Positions 44,976 through 53,929 of a stretch of DNA of 64,000 bases are shown here, piece by piece (the first letter of the stretch is position 1; each line of letters starts with the position of its first letter). The stretch is from Leishmania infantum JPCM5. Taxonomy: Eukaryota > Euglenozoa > Kinetoplastea > Trypanosomatida > Trypanosomatidae. Location: NCBI RefSeq assembly GCF_000002875.2, contig NC_009416.2, forward strand, positions 875,501 through 939,500, in the 5' to 3' direction. A program made the translations under genes and the position numbers. The notes beneath the pieces were generated by a model. That model saw nothing but the letters and a program-made list of their open reading frames with translations, did no database searches and was not told where the DNA came from.

Positions 44976-45745
44976 CAACATTTGAGACATGTATCACGAA
45001 GGCACATGGGTGCGAGAACGGCCTAAAAATAGGTGTTGCGTGAGGGGGCTGCTTATACGCATGTGCTGCGCCCTCGTTAGTGCTGCTGGGGCAGCAAGGG
45101 CAGGTCACAATCTTCCAAACAGTCTAGCGCCATCGAGAGGCTCTCGATGAGTGCTTGGGGATAGTAGAACGCTTGTGCACCTCAAACCACACAAGTCTCT
45201 CCGCCCTCTCTCCATGCCGTATGCTCCACCCATGTCGACGTCAGTCGTTGCGTGTGCGTGTGTAGAGGTGTCCACCGTGCTGTTGGGCTTCTCTCGTGCG
45301 CTTATCGACCAAAAGGTCTTCTCTGCTGCGCTCTTATCCCCCCCATCTTCTCTCACCTCTGACTCTCTTCCGGTGCGGGCGTGCCTCACTGCACGCCACT
45401 TCGGTGCCTGTCCTTCCTCCCTTCGCAAAGCAGAAAAGTGGTGGGCAAGGTGGTCGCAAGACTCACGCACATTCGCGTGTGCCTGTGCGTGTGCGGACGT
45501 GTGCTTGCTGGTGTGCGGCTAGATCGGCCCGACGTCGAAAAAGCGGGAATAAGCGAAACGGCGCATCCTACCGGCTCGACAAGGCTGCACCTTACTTGAG
45601 CTAAACGGCGAGAGAGAGCGCACAGGCAACACGGGCAGGCTGTGCGGCCATCGACATCCCCTAGCGGAGGTGCCTGTTTCTTTGACGGTTTGGTGAGTTT
45701 CGTAATTTGCTGCCTTGATCGACTCCACCGTCGCACCTTCTCCGC

Positions 45746-47317
45746 ATGATTCCGCGCTACGACGGCCTTGTACCCGCCATTCGGGGGCCGGCGTCTGTGT
45801 GTGCCGTTGCCTCCGCCAATGCAACGCCATCGTCAACGACGATGCGCACGGCAGCGGCCACCGCAGTGACCCGCTATGTCATTTGCCCTGTCGAAACGGT
45901 CGGCAGGGAGAATGCGCACCTGAACGCGGCTGCGGAGCATGAGCGGCGTCTGTTTGCGTTCCTTCCCTCTGTCGACTGCGCCACGCCCCCGCGTGAGCTG
46001 CGCGTCTCCTCCCATTACTTTGAGGACTCGCTGGATGCATCTGTCGCAGGCAGCGATGCCGAGAGCGGCGAGGACTTGGATGAGGATGAGGAAAGCCACA
46101 CCACGGCTAGGCGCGGCAACCCGCGCGAAGATAGCGCGCACGGCAGCAACAGCGGCAGTCGCAAGCGGCGCCGTGCGCGTCGGCGAGAGCCAATGCGACT
46201 CGAGTACGACGGCTTCCTCACGCTGTCGGCCACGGAAGCTACCAAGTGTGTGCGGCTTGTTTCCACACCGGCCTCCGAGTACAGTCATCTGACGTGTGTG
46301 TTGCTGCAGCTGCCCACGACGTGGCGTGAACAGGACATCGATGAGGGTGAGGGGCATGGGAGGACGGCGTGCTTGTCGTCTTCGTCCACGTCAAAGCCAC
46401 TCATCACCTCCATACCGCTCCGACGGCCGATACTGCAACTGTGGGGCGAGAGGAACACGGCTGCTGCCGGCCCGAACGATGGATCTCTCTTCTCCGGCAG
46501 CAGTGCCGCTAGCATCTCGGCCGCCTGGGGCTCTGACACACCTCTGAGAATCAGCACGAAAGACTGGAAGACAATGGATGCGGCCGAGGCGGATCTGCAT
46601 AAGCCCACTAACTGGTCGGACGATGACGGCGGTGACGTCAGCGACGAAGGCCGAGGAAAGTCGTCAAAGGGCGCAGACGACACCATCTCTGCACGCGCAC
46701 GCAAGCGAGAAAGAGAGGAGGCGACGAACGTCGCGGTGCGCTCCTTCCTCGCCGGCGCGAAGGAAGCCCTGCGGCAGCAAGGCGCCGTCGGCACTGCGGA
46801 TGGGTTCGCGCAGCCGCAGCCGGCGGTGCGCAGGGACAACGCTGCACCTGTGAGCGCGCGAGTGGAGACCTCTGCACCGGTAAAGGCAGCTGCAAAGCGG
46901 GCGGCCGTAACTGTGCCGCTATCGTCCGATTCTTCGGGATCAAGGGTGCGGCCATCAGTCGCCACCCCTGCAGTGCCCCCAGCCCGGGTTCTTACTACTA
47001 ACTCTGCGGGACCGCTGCCGTCTTCTGGTGCTGCGCCGCCAGATGGCTCCGCGTCATTGGACTCACTGGCGTGCACCGTGGTGGCAGGAATGCAGTCGAC
47101 TGAGGCGCGTAGAATGGCGACGCTGATGGAGCTGCAGAAGCGGATTCTGAAGCAGCTGCCGGAGTTCGCTGCCATGAGCCAAAAAATCAAGTCGACCGCA
47201 ACGAAGCAGGAGGCTGTAGCGTGGTTTCAAACATCGCAACAGGCACTGCGGGTGTGGCTGGTGGAGCATGGCCACACCATCAACTCCGATGGGACGGTTA
47301 CCTTCGGGGATGTGTAA
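45746..47317 (+). CDS. unknown charged protein, first gene of the plus-strand unit
   Basis: A 523-residue protein that I do not recognise. Residues 35-90 look globular (AVTRYVICPVETVGREN, ERRLFAFLPSVDC). Then come a long acidic stretch (ESGEDLDEDEE), a strongly basic cluster (SRKRRRARRRE, about 143-153) that could be a nuclear signal, and a second conserved-looking patch (LEYDGFLTLSATEATKCVRL). Residues 285-420 are Ser/Ala-rich linker. The C-terminal 85 residues are helical (RRMATLMELQKRILKQLPEF, AWFQTSQQALRVWLVEHGHT). Nuclear location is inference from the basic cluster. ATG 45746 is used; Met33 is an alternative. Confidence 0.75.
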   Translation: MIPRYDGLVPAIRGPASVCAVASANATPSSTTMRTAAATAVTRYVICPVETVGRENAHLNAAAEHERRLFAFLPSVDCATPPRELRVSSHYFEDSLDASVAGSDAESGEDLDEDEESHTTARRGNPREDSAHGSNSGSRKRRRARRREPMRLEYDGFLTLSATEATKCVRLVSTPASEYSHLTCVLLQLPTTWREQDIDEGEGHGRTACLSSSSTSKPLITSIPLRRPILQLWGERNTAAAGPNDGSLFSGSSAASISAAWGSDTPLRISTKDWKTMDAAEADLHKPTNWSDDDGGDVSDEGRGKSSKGADDTISARARKREREEATNVAVRSFLAGAKEALRQQGAVGTADGFAQPQPAVRRDNAAPVSARVETSAPVKAAAKRAAVTVPLSSDSSGSRVRPSVATPAVPPARVLTTNSAGPLPSSGAAPPDGSASLDSLACTVVAGMQSTEARRMATLMELQKRILKQLPEFAAMSQKIKSTATKQEAVAWFQTSQQALRVWLVEHGHTINSDGTVTFGDV

Positions 47318-48175
47318 AGCGAACCAGCGCTGAGAAACGCTGGCTTGAAAAGCCAGCGATGAGGGTGTGAGAGGTGGAGAAGGGGCAAAGAAGATGAACC
47401 CCCATGGCAGCGCCGCACGCGCGTGCTTGCTGGCGTTTGCGTGCGACGCTCCTCTCTCTTTTTCTCTCTCGCTCGCTCTGTCGGTGCGTATCTCTGAGGC
47501 CGCTGCTGGCTGCTGCCCCCCTCGCCTTCTTCCGTGTTATCGCGTCATACGTTTTTGTGTTGCCGTGGGGTGCACATCGGCGGGGCGCACGGGCGAGCGG
47601 CGGGGCAAAACGAAAGGAAAGCGCGCGATGGAGCGTGACAGAACAGGTCTCACCTCCACCACAACGTGAAAACAGAACGTCGCACCGAGGATACATGCGC
47701 GGCTCGAATACACACCTTCATTTGACATGGGTACATGTGCTGGCGCGTCCACCGGTGACGACCACCTACTCGAGCGACGACTGGCACGGCGGGGGGGGTT
47801 GTAGTACGCAGCGATGTTGGCATGCAAACGGCTGCTGTTGTACCGCTGTCTCTCCCCCCTTCGCGTTTGTGTGACGTGCGTAGGCGCATCTCTGCGGGCA
47901 GGAGAATGAAGCGACCAAAAGGTGACGTAGCCTTGGGTTGCCGCGTGGCCGCATGAGCGCGTCGTTTGTGGCTGCTCTACACCCATCCCTTATTGCTCTT
48001 CTCCGTTGCACTCGACTGCCATTTTTCCTCCCCTTTGTTTGCCCCCTCGGTATGTTGTTTGCGCGCCGCGCTATACACGACCGGCACGGCTGCTTGCCAC
48101 GCATGAACGCGATTCACCGTCGATGTTCAAGCCGGTGCAGAGCGATTATTAGCGTGTGCGTGTGCGTGCATGTGC
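47318..48175. other. spacer between the first plus-strand gene and the first aquaporin
   Basis: No gene recognised. The plus strand is pyrimidine-rich, with a CTCTTTTTCTC tract near 47453-47478 that could serve 3'-end processing coupled to downstream trans-splicing. Confidence 0.5.
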
Positions 48176-48227
48176 GCATCTTCTGCGTTTCTTTCACGCT
48201 TTTTGTCTTTCGAACCCTTTTTCTGAG
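48176..48227 (+). promoter_or_regulatory. candidate spliced-leader acceptor of the first aquaporin gene
   Basis: A T/C-rich stretch (TTTCTTTCACGCTTTTTGTC and following) ends in TTTTTCTGAG, with AG at 48226-48227, about 175 bases before the ATG. Confidence 0.5.
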
Positions 48228-48401
48228 TTGATCTGAAAGGGTAGCCGCTACAGAGCTGGCGCACACGGCTGCAGACTGCACCCGCACATCGCCACCTCTC
48301 TCGTCCTTCGCACCCTTCTCGCGTAGCAGACGCCTTCGGCTCGCGTAAACGCATCTTTGCACGAGCGCAGACTCAGGGCCAGCGAACAAAAAAAAAGAAA
48401 G

Positions 48402-50192
48402 ATGGAGGGGCATGCTCTGGGGAATGGCATCCAGGGCGCAGATCCACCTGGCGGAGCCGGTGGCTGGTCCTCTGGCGCCCCGACTCCCCTAAGTTTCACG
48501 CCCCCATTTGTGTCAGCGGTGCACCCGCCATGCGCGCCGCTGGTAGCCGTCTCCTCGCCCACTTCCAACAACGGTTTTGGTGCCGCAGTGGCAGATGGGC
48601 CACACATGATCCACGTGCCGGGCAGCGCGGCGGAGAATGTGAGCACCGGCCACCAAGCTTCGCACACTCCGTTGGCGTCTGCGTCTGGCTCCGCGGCGCA
48701 CCGACCGACGTCGCAGGGCCCATTCCCGGCCGCCTCTACGCTGACATCCCCGTCGCTGGCGCTAACGGGGTGGCGCGGTGGCGGTGCGGGCGACAGCACT
48801 GATGATCCGAATGCGTCCTTCTCTGGTGCCACGACGACATCTGCCACGGACACAGGCGAGGACAGGGGCTTCAAATTTGAACGCGCGGGCAGGCGGCCCG
48901 TTACTCGTGTCGTCGACCCAACCGAGGTGCCGGCGCTCAAGTACACGATAGCGGTTTCTGTAACCCGGGATGGCAAAGAGGTCGAGGAGCTGCTGGACCC
49001 ATTTGAACTGGGCCGCCTGTACGGCCAGAGGCAGGCGGCTCTCCGCAAGCTGAAGAGTCGTTACGACTTTCTTGCGGTGCCGGAGTGGGTGCGGCTGCAC
49101 CCGCTGCTTGGAACGTATTTCGCTGAGCTGGTCGGTACCTTTGGGTGGGTGCTCACTTTGGCGCTGGTGAGCGTGCGCAACGAGAGCATCTTCAACATCT
49201 CCGACGCCACCAACATGATGCCGCTGCCCATCGGCTTCATGTTCACGAGTATGATCTTCACCTTCGGCTACATCTCCGGCTCTCACTTCAACCCTGCCGT
49301 GTCCATCGCCGTGTTTCTCGTGCGCCAGATGAAGGTGGCCCAGTGCTGTGCCTACATCCTTTGCCAGCTCACCGGCGGCCTCGCCGCCGGCGTCGTGGCG
49401 ATGATAATCCAGGGCAACAAGGACATCTTTGTGCCGTCGGTGTCGACTAGCTACGTCTCCTCCGGCATTTTCTCGGAGCTCATCTTTACCTTCGCTATGT
49501 GCCTTGTCGTGCTCAATATCGCCTACTCCCGCCAGTCTGGCCACTTCTTCTATGGCTTTGCTGTCGGTATGACAATCTCCGCCGGCTCAGCCAGCGCAGG
49601 GCGCATTTCTGGTGGCGCCTTCAACCCGGCTGCCGCGTCGGGGCTGCAGGTGGCCATGTGTCTAGCGGGCAGGTGCGACGACCTCAAGTCCATCTGGGTC
49701 TACTGGCTCGCCCCTGTCGTTGGCGCCATCCTGGCAGCGGTCCTCTTCTCTCAGATGGCGCAGCCAGCCGAGACGCAGGTGCTGGAAGACAGGAAGGTGT
49801 TCCAGAATGTGAGCGAGCTGCACCGGCAGCGCATGGCGGCACAGGCGTTGGCCATCCGTGCCACGGCAGGCACTACTGCAGCGAAAAGTTGCGCAGGCAG
49901 CGCGGACGAAACAAGGCCGACCTCCTCTTCGACATCCTCTGAGAGGCATACACTGTCGTCCTCGTCGTCTTCCTCTGATCCGCGCGGCGATCGCGAGATG
50001 ACGGAAGTGCCACACACTCGCACACCGCGGACGCGCGAGGAGCGTGATACCGAGCATGTGCATGCGAGCACTCAAGACGGCGCAGAGGAGCTGGATAGCG
50101 GACACACCCGGCTGCCGCCGCAGGTGCCGAGCCGCGGGGAAGTAAAGGTCGCCACCACCACATGGGAGGGGCCGACGTTCAATCGATGTTAG
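48402..50192 (+). CDS. aquaporin-family channel with long N- and C-terminal tails
   Basis: A 596-residue member of the major intrinsic protein family, expected to pass water or small neutral solutes through an intracellular or plasma membrane. The channel core is about 233-465. Both pore loops are intact: HFNPAVS with NPA at 297-299 and GGAFNPAAASG with NPA at 408-410. Six hydrophobic segments surround them. The residue after the second NPA, usually the selectivity-filter Arg, is Ala411. The N-terminal 230 residues are a low-complexity Ser/Pro/Gly tail with a more conserved part at 180-230 (YTIAVSVTRDGKEVEELLDP). The C-terminal 110 residues are Ser/Thr/acidic. Start ATG 48402 follows an A-rich leader; an upstream 15-codon extension (MHERRLRASE) is possible. 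A paralogue follows directly. Confidence 0.88.
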   Translation: MEGHALGNGIQGADPPGGAGGWSSGAPTPLSFTPPFVSAVHPPCAPLVAVSSPTSNNGFGAAVADGPHMIHVPGSAAENVSTGHQASHTPLASASGSAAHRPTSQGPFPAASTLTSPSLALTGWRGGGAGDSTDDPNASFSGATTTSATDTGEDRGFKFERAGRRPVTRVVDPTEVPALKYTIAVSVTRDGKEVEELLDPFELGRLYGQRQAALRKLKSRYDFLAVPEWVRLHPLLGTYFAELVGTFGWVLTLALVSVRNESIFNISDATNMMPLPIGFMFTSMIFTFGYISGSHFNPAVSIAVFLVRQMKVAQCCAYILCQLTGGLAAGVVAMIIQGNKDIFVPSVSTSYVSSGIFSELIFTFAMCLVVLNIAYSRQSGHFFYGFAVGMTISAGSASAGRISGGAFNPAAASGLQVAMCLAGRCDDLKSIWVYWLAPVVGAILAAVLFSQMAQPAETQVLEDRKVFQNVSELHRQRMAAQALAIRATAGTTAAKSCAGSADETRPTSSSTSSERHTLSSSSSSSDPRGDREMTEVPHTRTPRTREERDTEHVHASTQDGAEELDSGHTRLPPQVPSRGEVKVATTTWEGPTFNRC

Positions 50193-51184
50193 ACGCGAGA
50201 GTATCATGGCGCACATCTTCTCTGATTCTGCATGAGGCTTCGGGCAGACCACGTGGGGCGCTCGCTCTCGCAAGCGCCGCGAACGTGCCTGCGCCTTTCT
50301 TTCCCAGCAATTGATGCACGTTAGGTCACCCTCATGCAGAGCGCCACTCTCACCTACGCCTCCTTCTTTCCCTTGCCGAGCCGCGGCATGTTTCTTTCTG
50401 TTTCTGTGTGCGCTCGCCTTTGCCGGAATGCTTTCGTGACGTCGTTCGCCCGTCTGTTCCGTGTCGGTTTTTTTTTTCTCACTCCCCCATCGCTTACTGA
50501 CCGATGGCGGCGGGGCTGCATGCGATGGCGCTGCCGCCGCTGCTCTCGGGTGGCCCCCCTCCCTTTTTCTTTGTGCCGCCGCTGCCTTGCCTCCGTCTGT
50601 GGTGTCCTTTACTCGCTCTTCGCCCCTCCCCTCGACCCCCTCGCGTTGCTATCCAGCCCGGCATGAACGCCAGGTGAGCGTGCTCTGCGGGTGCTCATCC
50701 GCAGAGGTACAAGGCCTTACTTCTGGAGTCACAAGGCCACCCAGAAGGGAAAGAGAGCTGGTCGACATATGTAGGCATGACCCCACCAAAATGTGACGAC
50801 GATGCTGTCCACAGCAGCAAGGAGAATCGGCACAGGCATGCTACCTTTCGCCGCGCTTTTGTTTTTCTTAAAGAGTGTAGCGAGAGCACACTGGCACGCC
50901 ATCTAACATACACACCTAACACACACACACACAGAGACACACTCATGCTCTCTTACCGTCTGTGCCACCCCGCCAAACTCTTCGACGATATCCTTGACGT
51001 TATTGTCCTCTCCCTCGCTCTCTCACCTATCTTTTCCTCCTTCGCTCCCACCGCTGTTGCGGGGACGATGCATGCGCAGAGCAGCCGAGCCACTCGTCGT
51101 GTCTCCCGCGAGCGGTCTACTCAACAACCCTCCCCTGCTCTCGCGGTTGCCGACTAGATATCTGCTACCCTCTCTTGTACGGAG

Positions 51185-51217
<33 letters not shown>

Positions 51218-51262
51218 TACACACGACCGCCCACGCATCCCAGTCGAGGCGTCCGCACCAAG
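50193..51262. other. spacer between the tandem aquaporin genes
   Basis: No gene recognised. Pyrimidine-rich tracts at about 50461-50480 and 51009-51055 on the plus strand could direct trans-splicing of the second aquaporin; the exact AG cannot be chosen. A long (CA)n run lies close to the downstream ATG. Confidence 0.5.
51186..51216. repeat. (CA)n microsatellite
   Basis: An uninterrupted CA run of about 31 bases, 47 bases before the second aquaporin start, so probably in its 5' UTR. Confidence 0.95.
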
Positions 51263-52099
51263 ATGTGCGCTCTGCAGAGGGACGCCGCCACGAGGGCGGA
51301 GAAGCAGCCATACCTCGCCCGCCAGATTCCTATGATTCGGCTGAGCCGTTACCAGGCCAAATTTGTGTGCGAGGGCATCGGTACATTCATTTTCCTGATG
51401 ACGACGTCGCTAGCGGAGATGAACTGCGGTAACCTAGCTGTGGACGGGAAGACTCGCACACGCAACCTCGCCCCGATTGCGGAGGGGTTCATGCTTTGCG
51501 TGCTTATCTTCATGTTCGGCTACATCTCTGGTGGCCATTTTAATCCGGCTGTCACCTTCGCAGTTGTCATGATTCGCGGCATGCGAGTCGAGGAGGCGAT
51601 TTCGTACTGGGTGGCTCAGGTGGTAGGCGCTCTGGTAGGTGCGGGGCTCAGTATCCTTGTGCACGGCTCGACGCAACACTTGCCTGCACCGCAGGTCGTG
51701 CAGAACACGGCCGAGTACGTCTTTAGTGCCTTTGTAGCGGAGGCCGTGTTTACGATGTTGCTTGTGACAGTGGTGCTGCACGCCGCCTACTCGCAGCAGC
51801 GCAACAACGACTTCTACGGCTTGGCAGTTGGCATGTGCCTCCTCGCCTCCCAGTACGCTGTCGGCGGCGTGTCGGGTGGCGCCTTCAACCCAGCGGTCGC
51901 GACGGGTCTGCAGGTGACCAAGTTCATTGCAGCTGGCTACTTCACGCAGCTCCTGTATCTGTGGCTGTACTGGGCTGCGCCGGCCTGCGGCGCTGTTGCG
52001 GCGGCGTTTCTCTTTATGATGACCCACCCAGTGCCGAAAGACGAGGCTGGCGAGGTGCAGCAGCAGCGTGTGGCACGCAATCTATACAGCTCTTTCTGA
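51263..52099 (+). CDS. aquaporin-family channel, second tandem copy
   Basis: A 278-residue protein of usual aquaporin length. Six hydrophobic segments lie between about 32 and 258. Loop motifs are GGHFNPAVT (NPA at 94-96) and GGAFNPAVATG (NPA at 209-211). The position after the second NPA is Val212 instead of the common Arg. It is clearly paralogous to the preceding gene (shared FGYISGxHFNPAV, GGAFNPAxAxGLQV and AYSxQxxxxFYGxAVGM), but divergence is high and it lacks the long tails, so the duplication is old. Met24 is an alternative start. Substrate cannot be inferred from sequence alone. Confidence 0.9.
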   Translation: MCALQRDAATRAEKQPYLARQIPMIRLSRYQAKFVCEGIGTFIFLMTTSLAEMNCGNLAVDGKTRTRNLAPIAEGFMLCVLIFMFGYISGGHFNPAVTFAVVMIRGMRVEEAISYWVAQVVGALVGAGLSILVHGSTQHLPAPQVVQNTAEYVFSAFVAEAVFTMLLVTVVLHAAYSQQRNNDFYGLAVGMCLLASQYAVGGVSGGAFNPAVATGLQVTKFIAAGYFTQLLYLWLYWAAPACGAVAAAFLFMMTHPVPKDEAGEVQQQRVARNLYSSF

Positions 52100-53765
52100 G
52101 ATGCGATTCCTGACTCCCCCTCCCCCTCCCACTCACTCCCTTTTCCTCACGCACAAACGTACAGACACGCACGCGCTGGCCGCCAAACGCTTGCAAGCGT
52201 GATTGGCGCAAGAACGTCGCATCTTTTTGCCTGTTAGCGAGAGGGGAGGAGGCACGCAAAGCAGCGCTGTTTTCATTGGGTCGAATGTGCGTGCACGTTG
52301 TCCATGCGCGTCGCGGAGACAGGGGGAGAGAGAGAGCATGCAGGTGTGCGTGCGTGTGTGTTGACGCATTGGTGGGCACACGCTCGCGAGTTCTCCCTTA
52401 CTTTCTTTTCTCGTCTGCCGCTCCCCTCTCCCCACCCGCGGCGTGAATTTTGCGAGCACCGTCGCTGCGTTTTTACGTCCCTTTCGATGTTGCTGTACAT
52501 GTTGCCGTCGCTGACTTGCAAGAGAAGTGGCTGAACGCGTGTCACGGACCACGGGGCATGCGTGTGTGTTTGTGTGTGTGTGTGAATGTGGAACGCTCGC
52601 GAGAGCACAAAGGCGTGCAGTGGTGGCGCTGCGTGGAGGCCACTGAGCTGTGCTTTTTGCTGTAGCGCAAGGCGACGAGGGTGGACATCTCCTTCTCTCC
52701 CGCTTGCTCTCCTCCTTAATTGTGTGTATCGTACACGGACACTCACATACGCTTCTCCCTTGCTCTTTCCTCGTTTACGGGGGTGATGTCTTCCCTGCGG
52801 CGGCTCGCTTCACTTCCGAGAGAACTGGCAAAGGCGTGCTGGCCTTTCTTCACCCCAGCCACCTCTCCACCTCTGTTCTCCCACCCGCACATCCATTCAA
52901 GTCATCGTCTCGTGCCCCCCTCCCCCTTCCCTTGCCCCTCGCCGTCGATCTCTCTCTCTCTCTTGCTTTGCATTTCTCCTTTTTTTTCCTCCTCTTGCCA
53001 TTGGCCCCCCGCCCGTTGCGGGTCACTATGACTCACCTCGTGGCCATCTCTTCCGTCTTCGCGTTGAGGCCATACACTCAGCCCCGAGCTTGCAAGGTGA
53101 CCAGCGAAAAGGCGGACGGCCCCCTTCCTCGCCGCACACGCCGACTTCTCACTTGCCTCGACAGCTCTCGTAAAACAGAGAGCGTGTGTGGCTGCGCAGG
53201 GTATGCGTGCGCCTGTCTACCCTCTGCCCGCAAGCGCGCACAGGCTCCTTGAAGAGAAGAGAAACGCCTCACCGCGGGTGTGGGCACGGCACCGGCGCTT
53301 CCCCTGAGCCACGATTTCGTTCTACTTTGCAGATTACCTCTCGCGCACAAACCCGCTGCCGCCGCCGCCGCATCACAAGGCTCAAGACGGAGAGGAAGAG
53401 GGAAACATCAACCGCAACGGCGACGAACACGATCACTGGCACGGCGAAGGATAGTGCATCGGTTTATCATTGCTGTTTTATATCGGCTGGGGTCCCGCCG
53501 CACACACGCACACATTTGCATTGCGCAGCACGGCTCGGCTCCTGTTGTGGCGTTTACGGGGCTTAGCGGGGGACGTTGATGTCTGTGTTTGCCTCTGCTC
53601 TTTCTCGTGAGCACTGGCACGCAGGCAGACGCCGGCTCAAAGACATGGTTTGAAGCACACGTGCTCTCCTGTGTCTTCCACCCGTGCCATCACACGCTCA
53701 CAGACCTTTATGCGGAGGCCTTGGTGCTCGCACGGGGCGACAGGGCAGCGTAAGAGGATTTCGTA
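52100..53765. other. spacer upstream of the PPR-like gene
   Basis: About 1.7 kb, largely pyrimidine-rich on the plus strand (notably 52905-53000). No gene recognised; open frames are low complexity. Confidence 0.5.
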
Positions 53766-53812
53766 TCTTCTCTCTCTCTCTCACTCGGTGCCGCTGTTGC
53801 GTCGCCCGACAG
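53766..53812 (+). promoter_or_regulatory. candidate spliced-leader acceptor of the PPR-like gene
   Basis: A (TC)n-rich tract (TCTTCTCTCTCTCTCTCACT) and CTGTTGCGTCGCCCGAC lead to AG at 53811-53812. If used, the first ATG in the mRNA is the short ORF at 53879. Confidence 0.5.
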
Positions 53813-53878
53813 AGCCACACGGCAACGCGTCCTCTTCCACCCGCACCATCAACAGCCTCCGCATTTACTCGCCCTCGC

Positions 53879-53929
53879 ATGCTGTCGCGGGCCCTGCGAC
53901 ACACTTTTCTGCAATTGGTGATGGCATGA
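53879..53929 (+). CDS. 16-codon ORF resembling a mitochondrial presequence
   Basis: Reads MLSRALRHTFLQLVMA then TGA. The peptide is Arg/Leu-rich, amphipathic-looking and without acidic residues, as mitochondrial presequences are. Its stop overlaps the first ATG of the PPR-like frame as ATGA (53926-53929). It is either a regulatory upstream ORF or the real N-terminus of the PPR-like protein separated by an indel. Confidence 0.4.
   Translation: MLSRALRHTFLQLVMA

Larger units (their letters stand above)
42054..45745. promoter_or_regulatory. divergent strand-switch region (likely bidirectional transcription start)
   Basis: Minus-strand genes end their run at 42053 and plus-strand genes begin at 45746. 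In trypanosomatids such regions are the usual RNA polymerase II start domains and carry no classical core promoter motifs. The plus strand is purine-rich up to about 44.1 kb and pyrimidine-rich from about 45.2 kb, so the skew flips inside the region. It contains an (AT)n tract at 43383-43398 and the SIDER-like copy C. No tRNA gene was recognised. The start-site role is inference from gene orientation. Confidence 0.7.
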
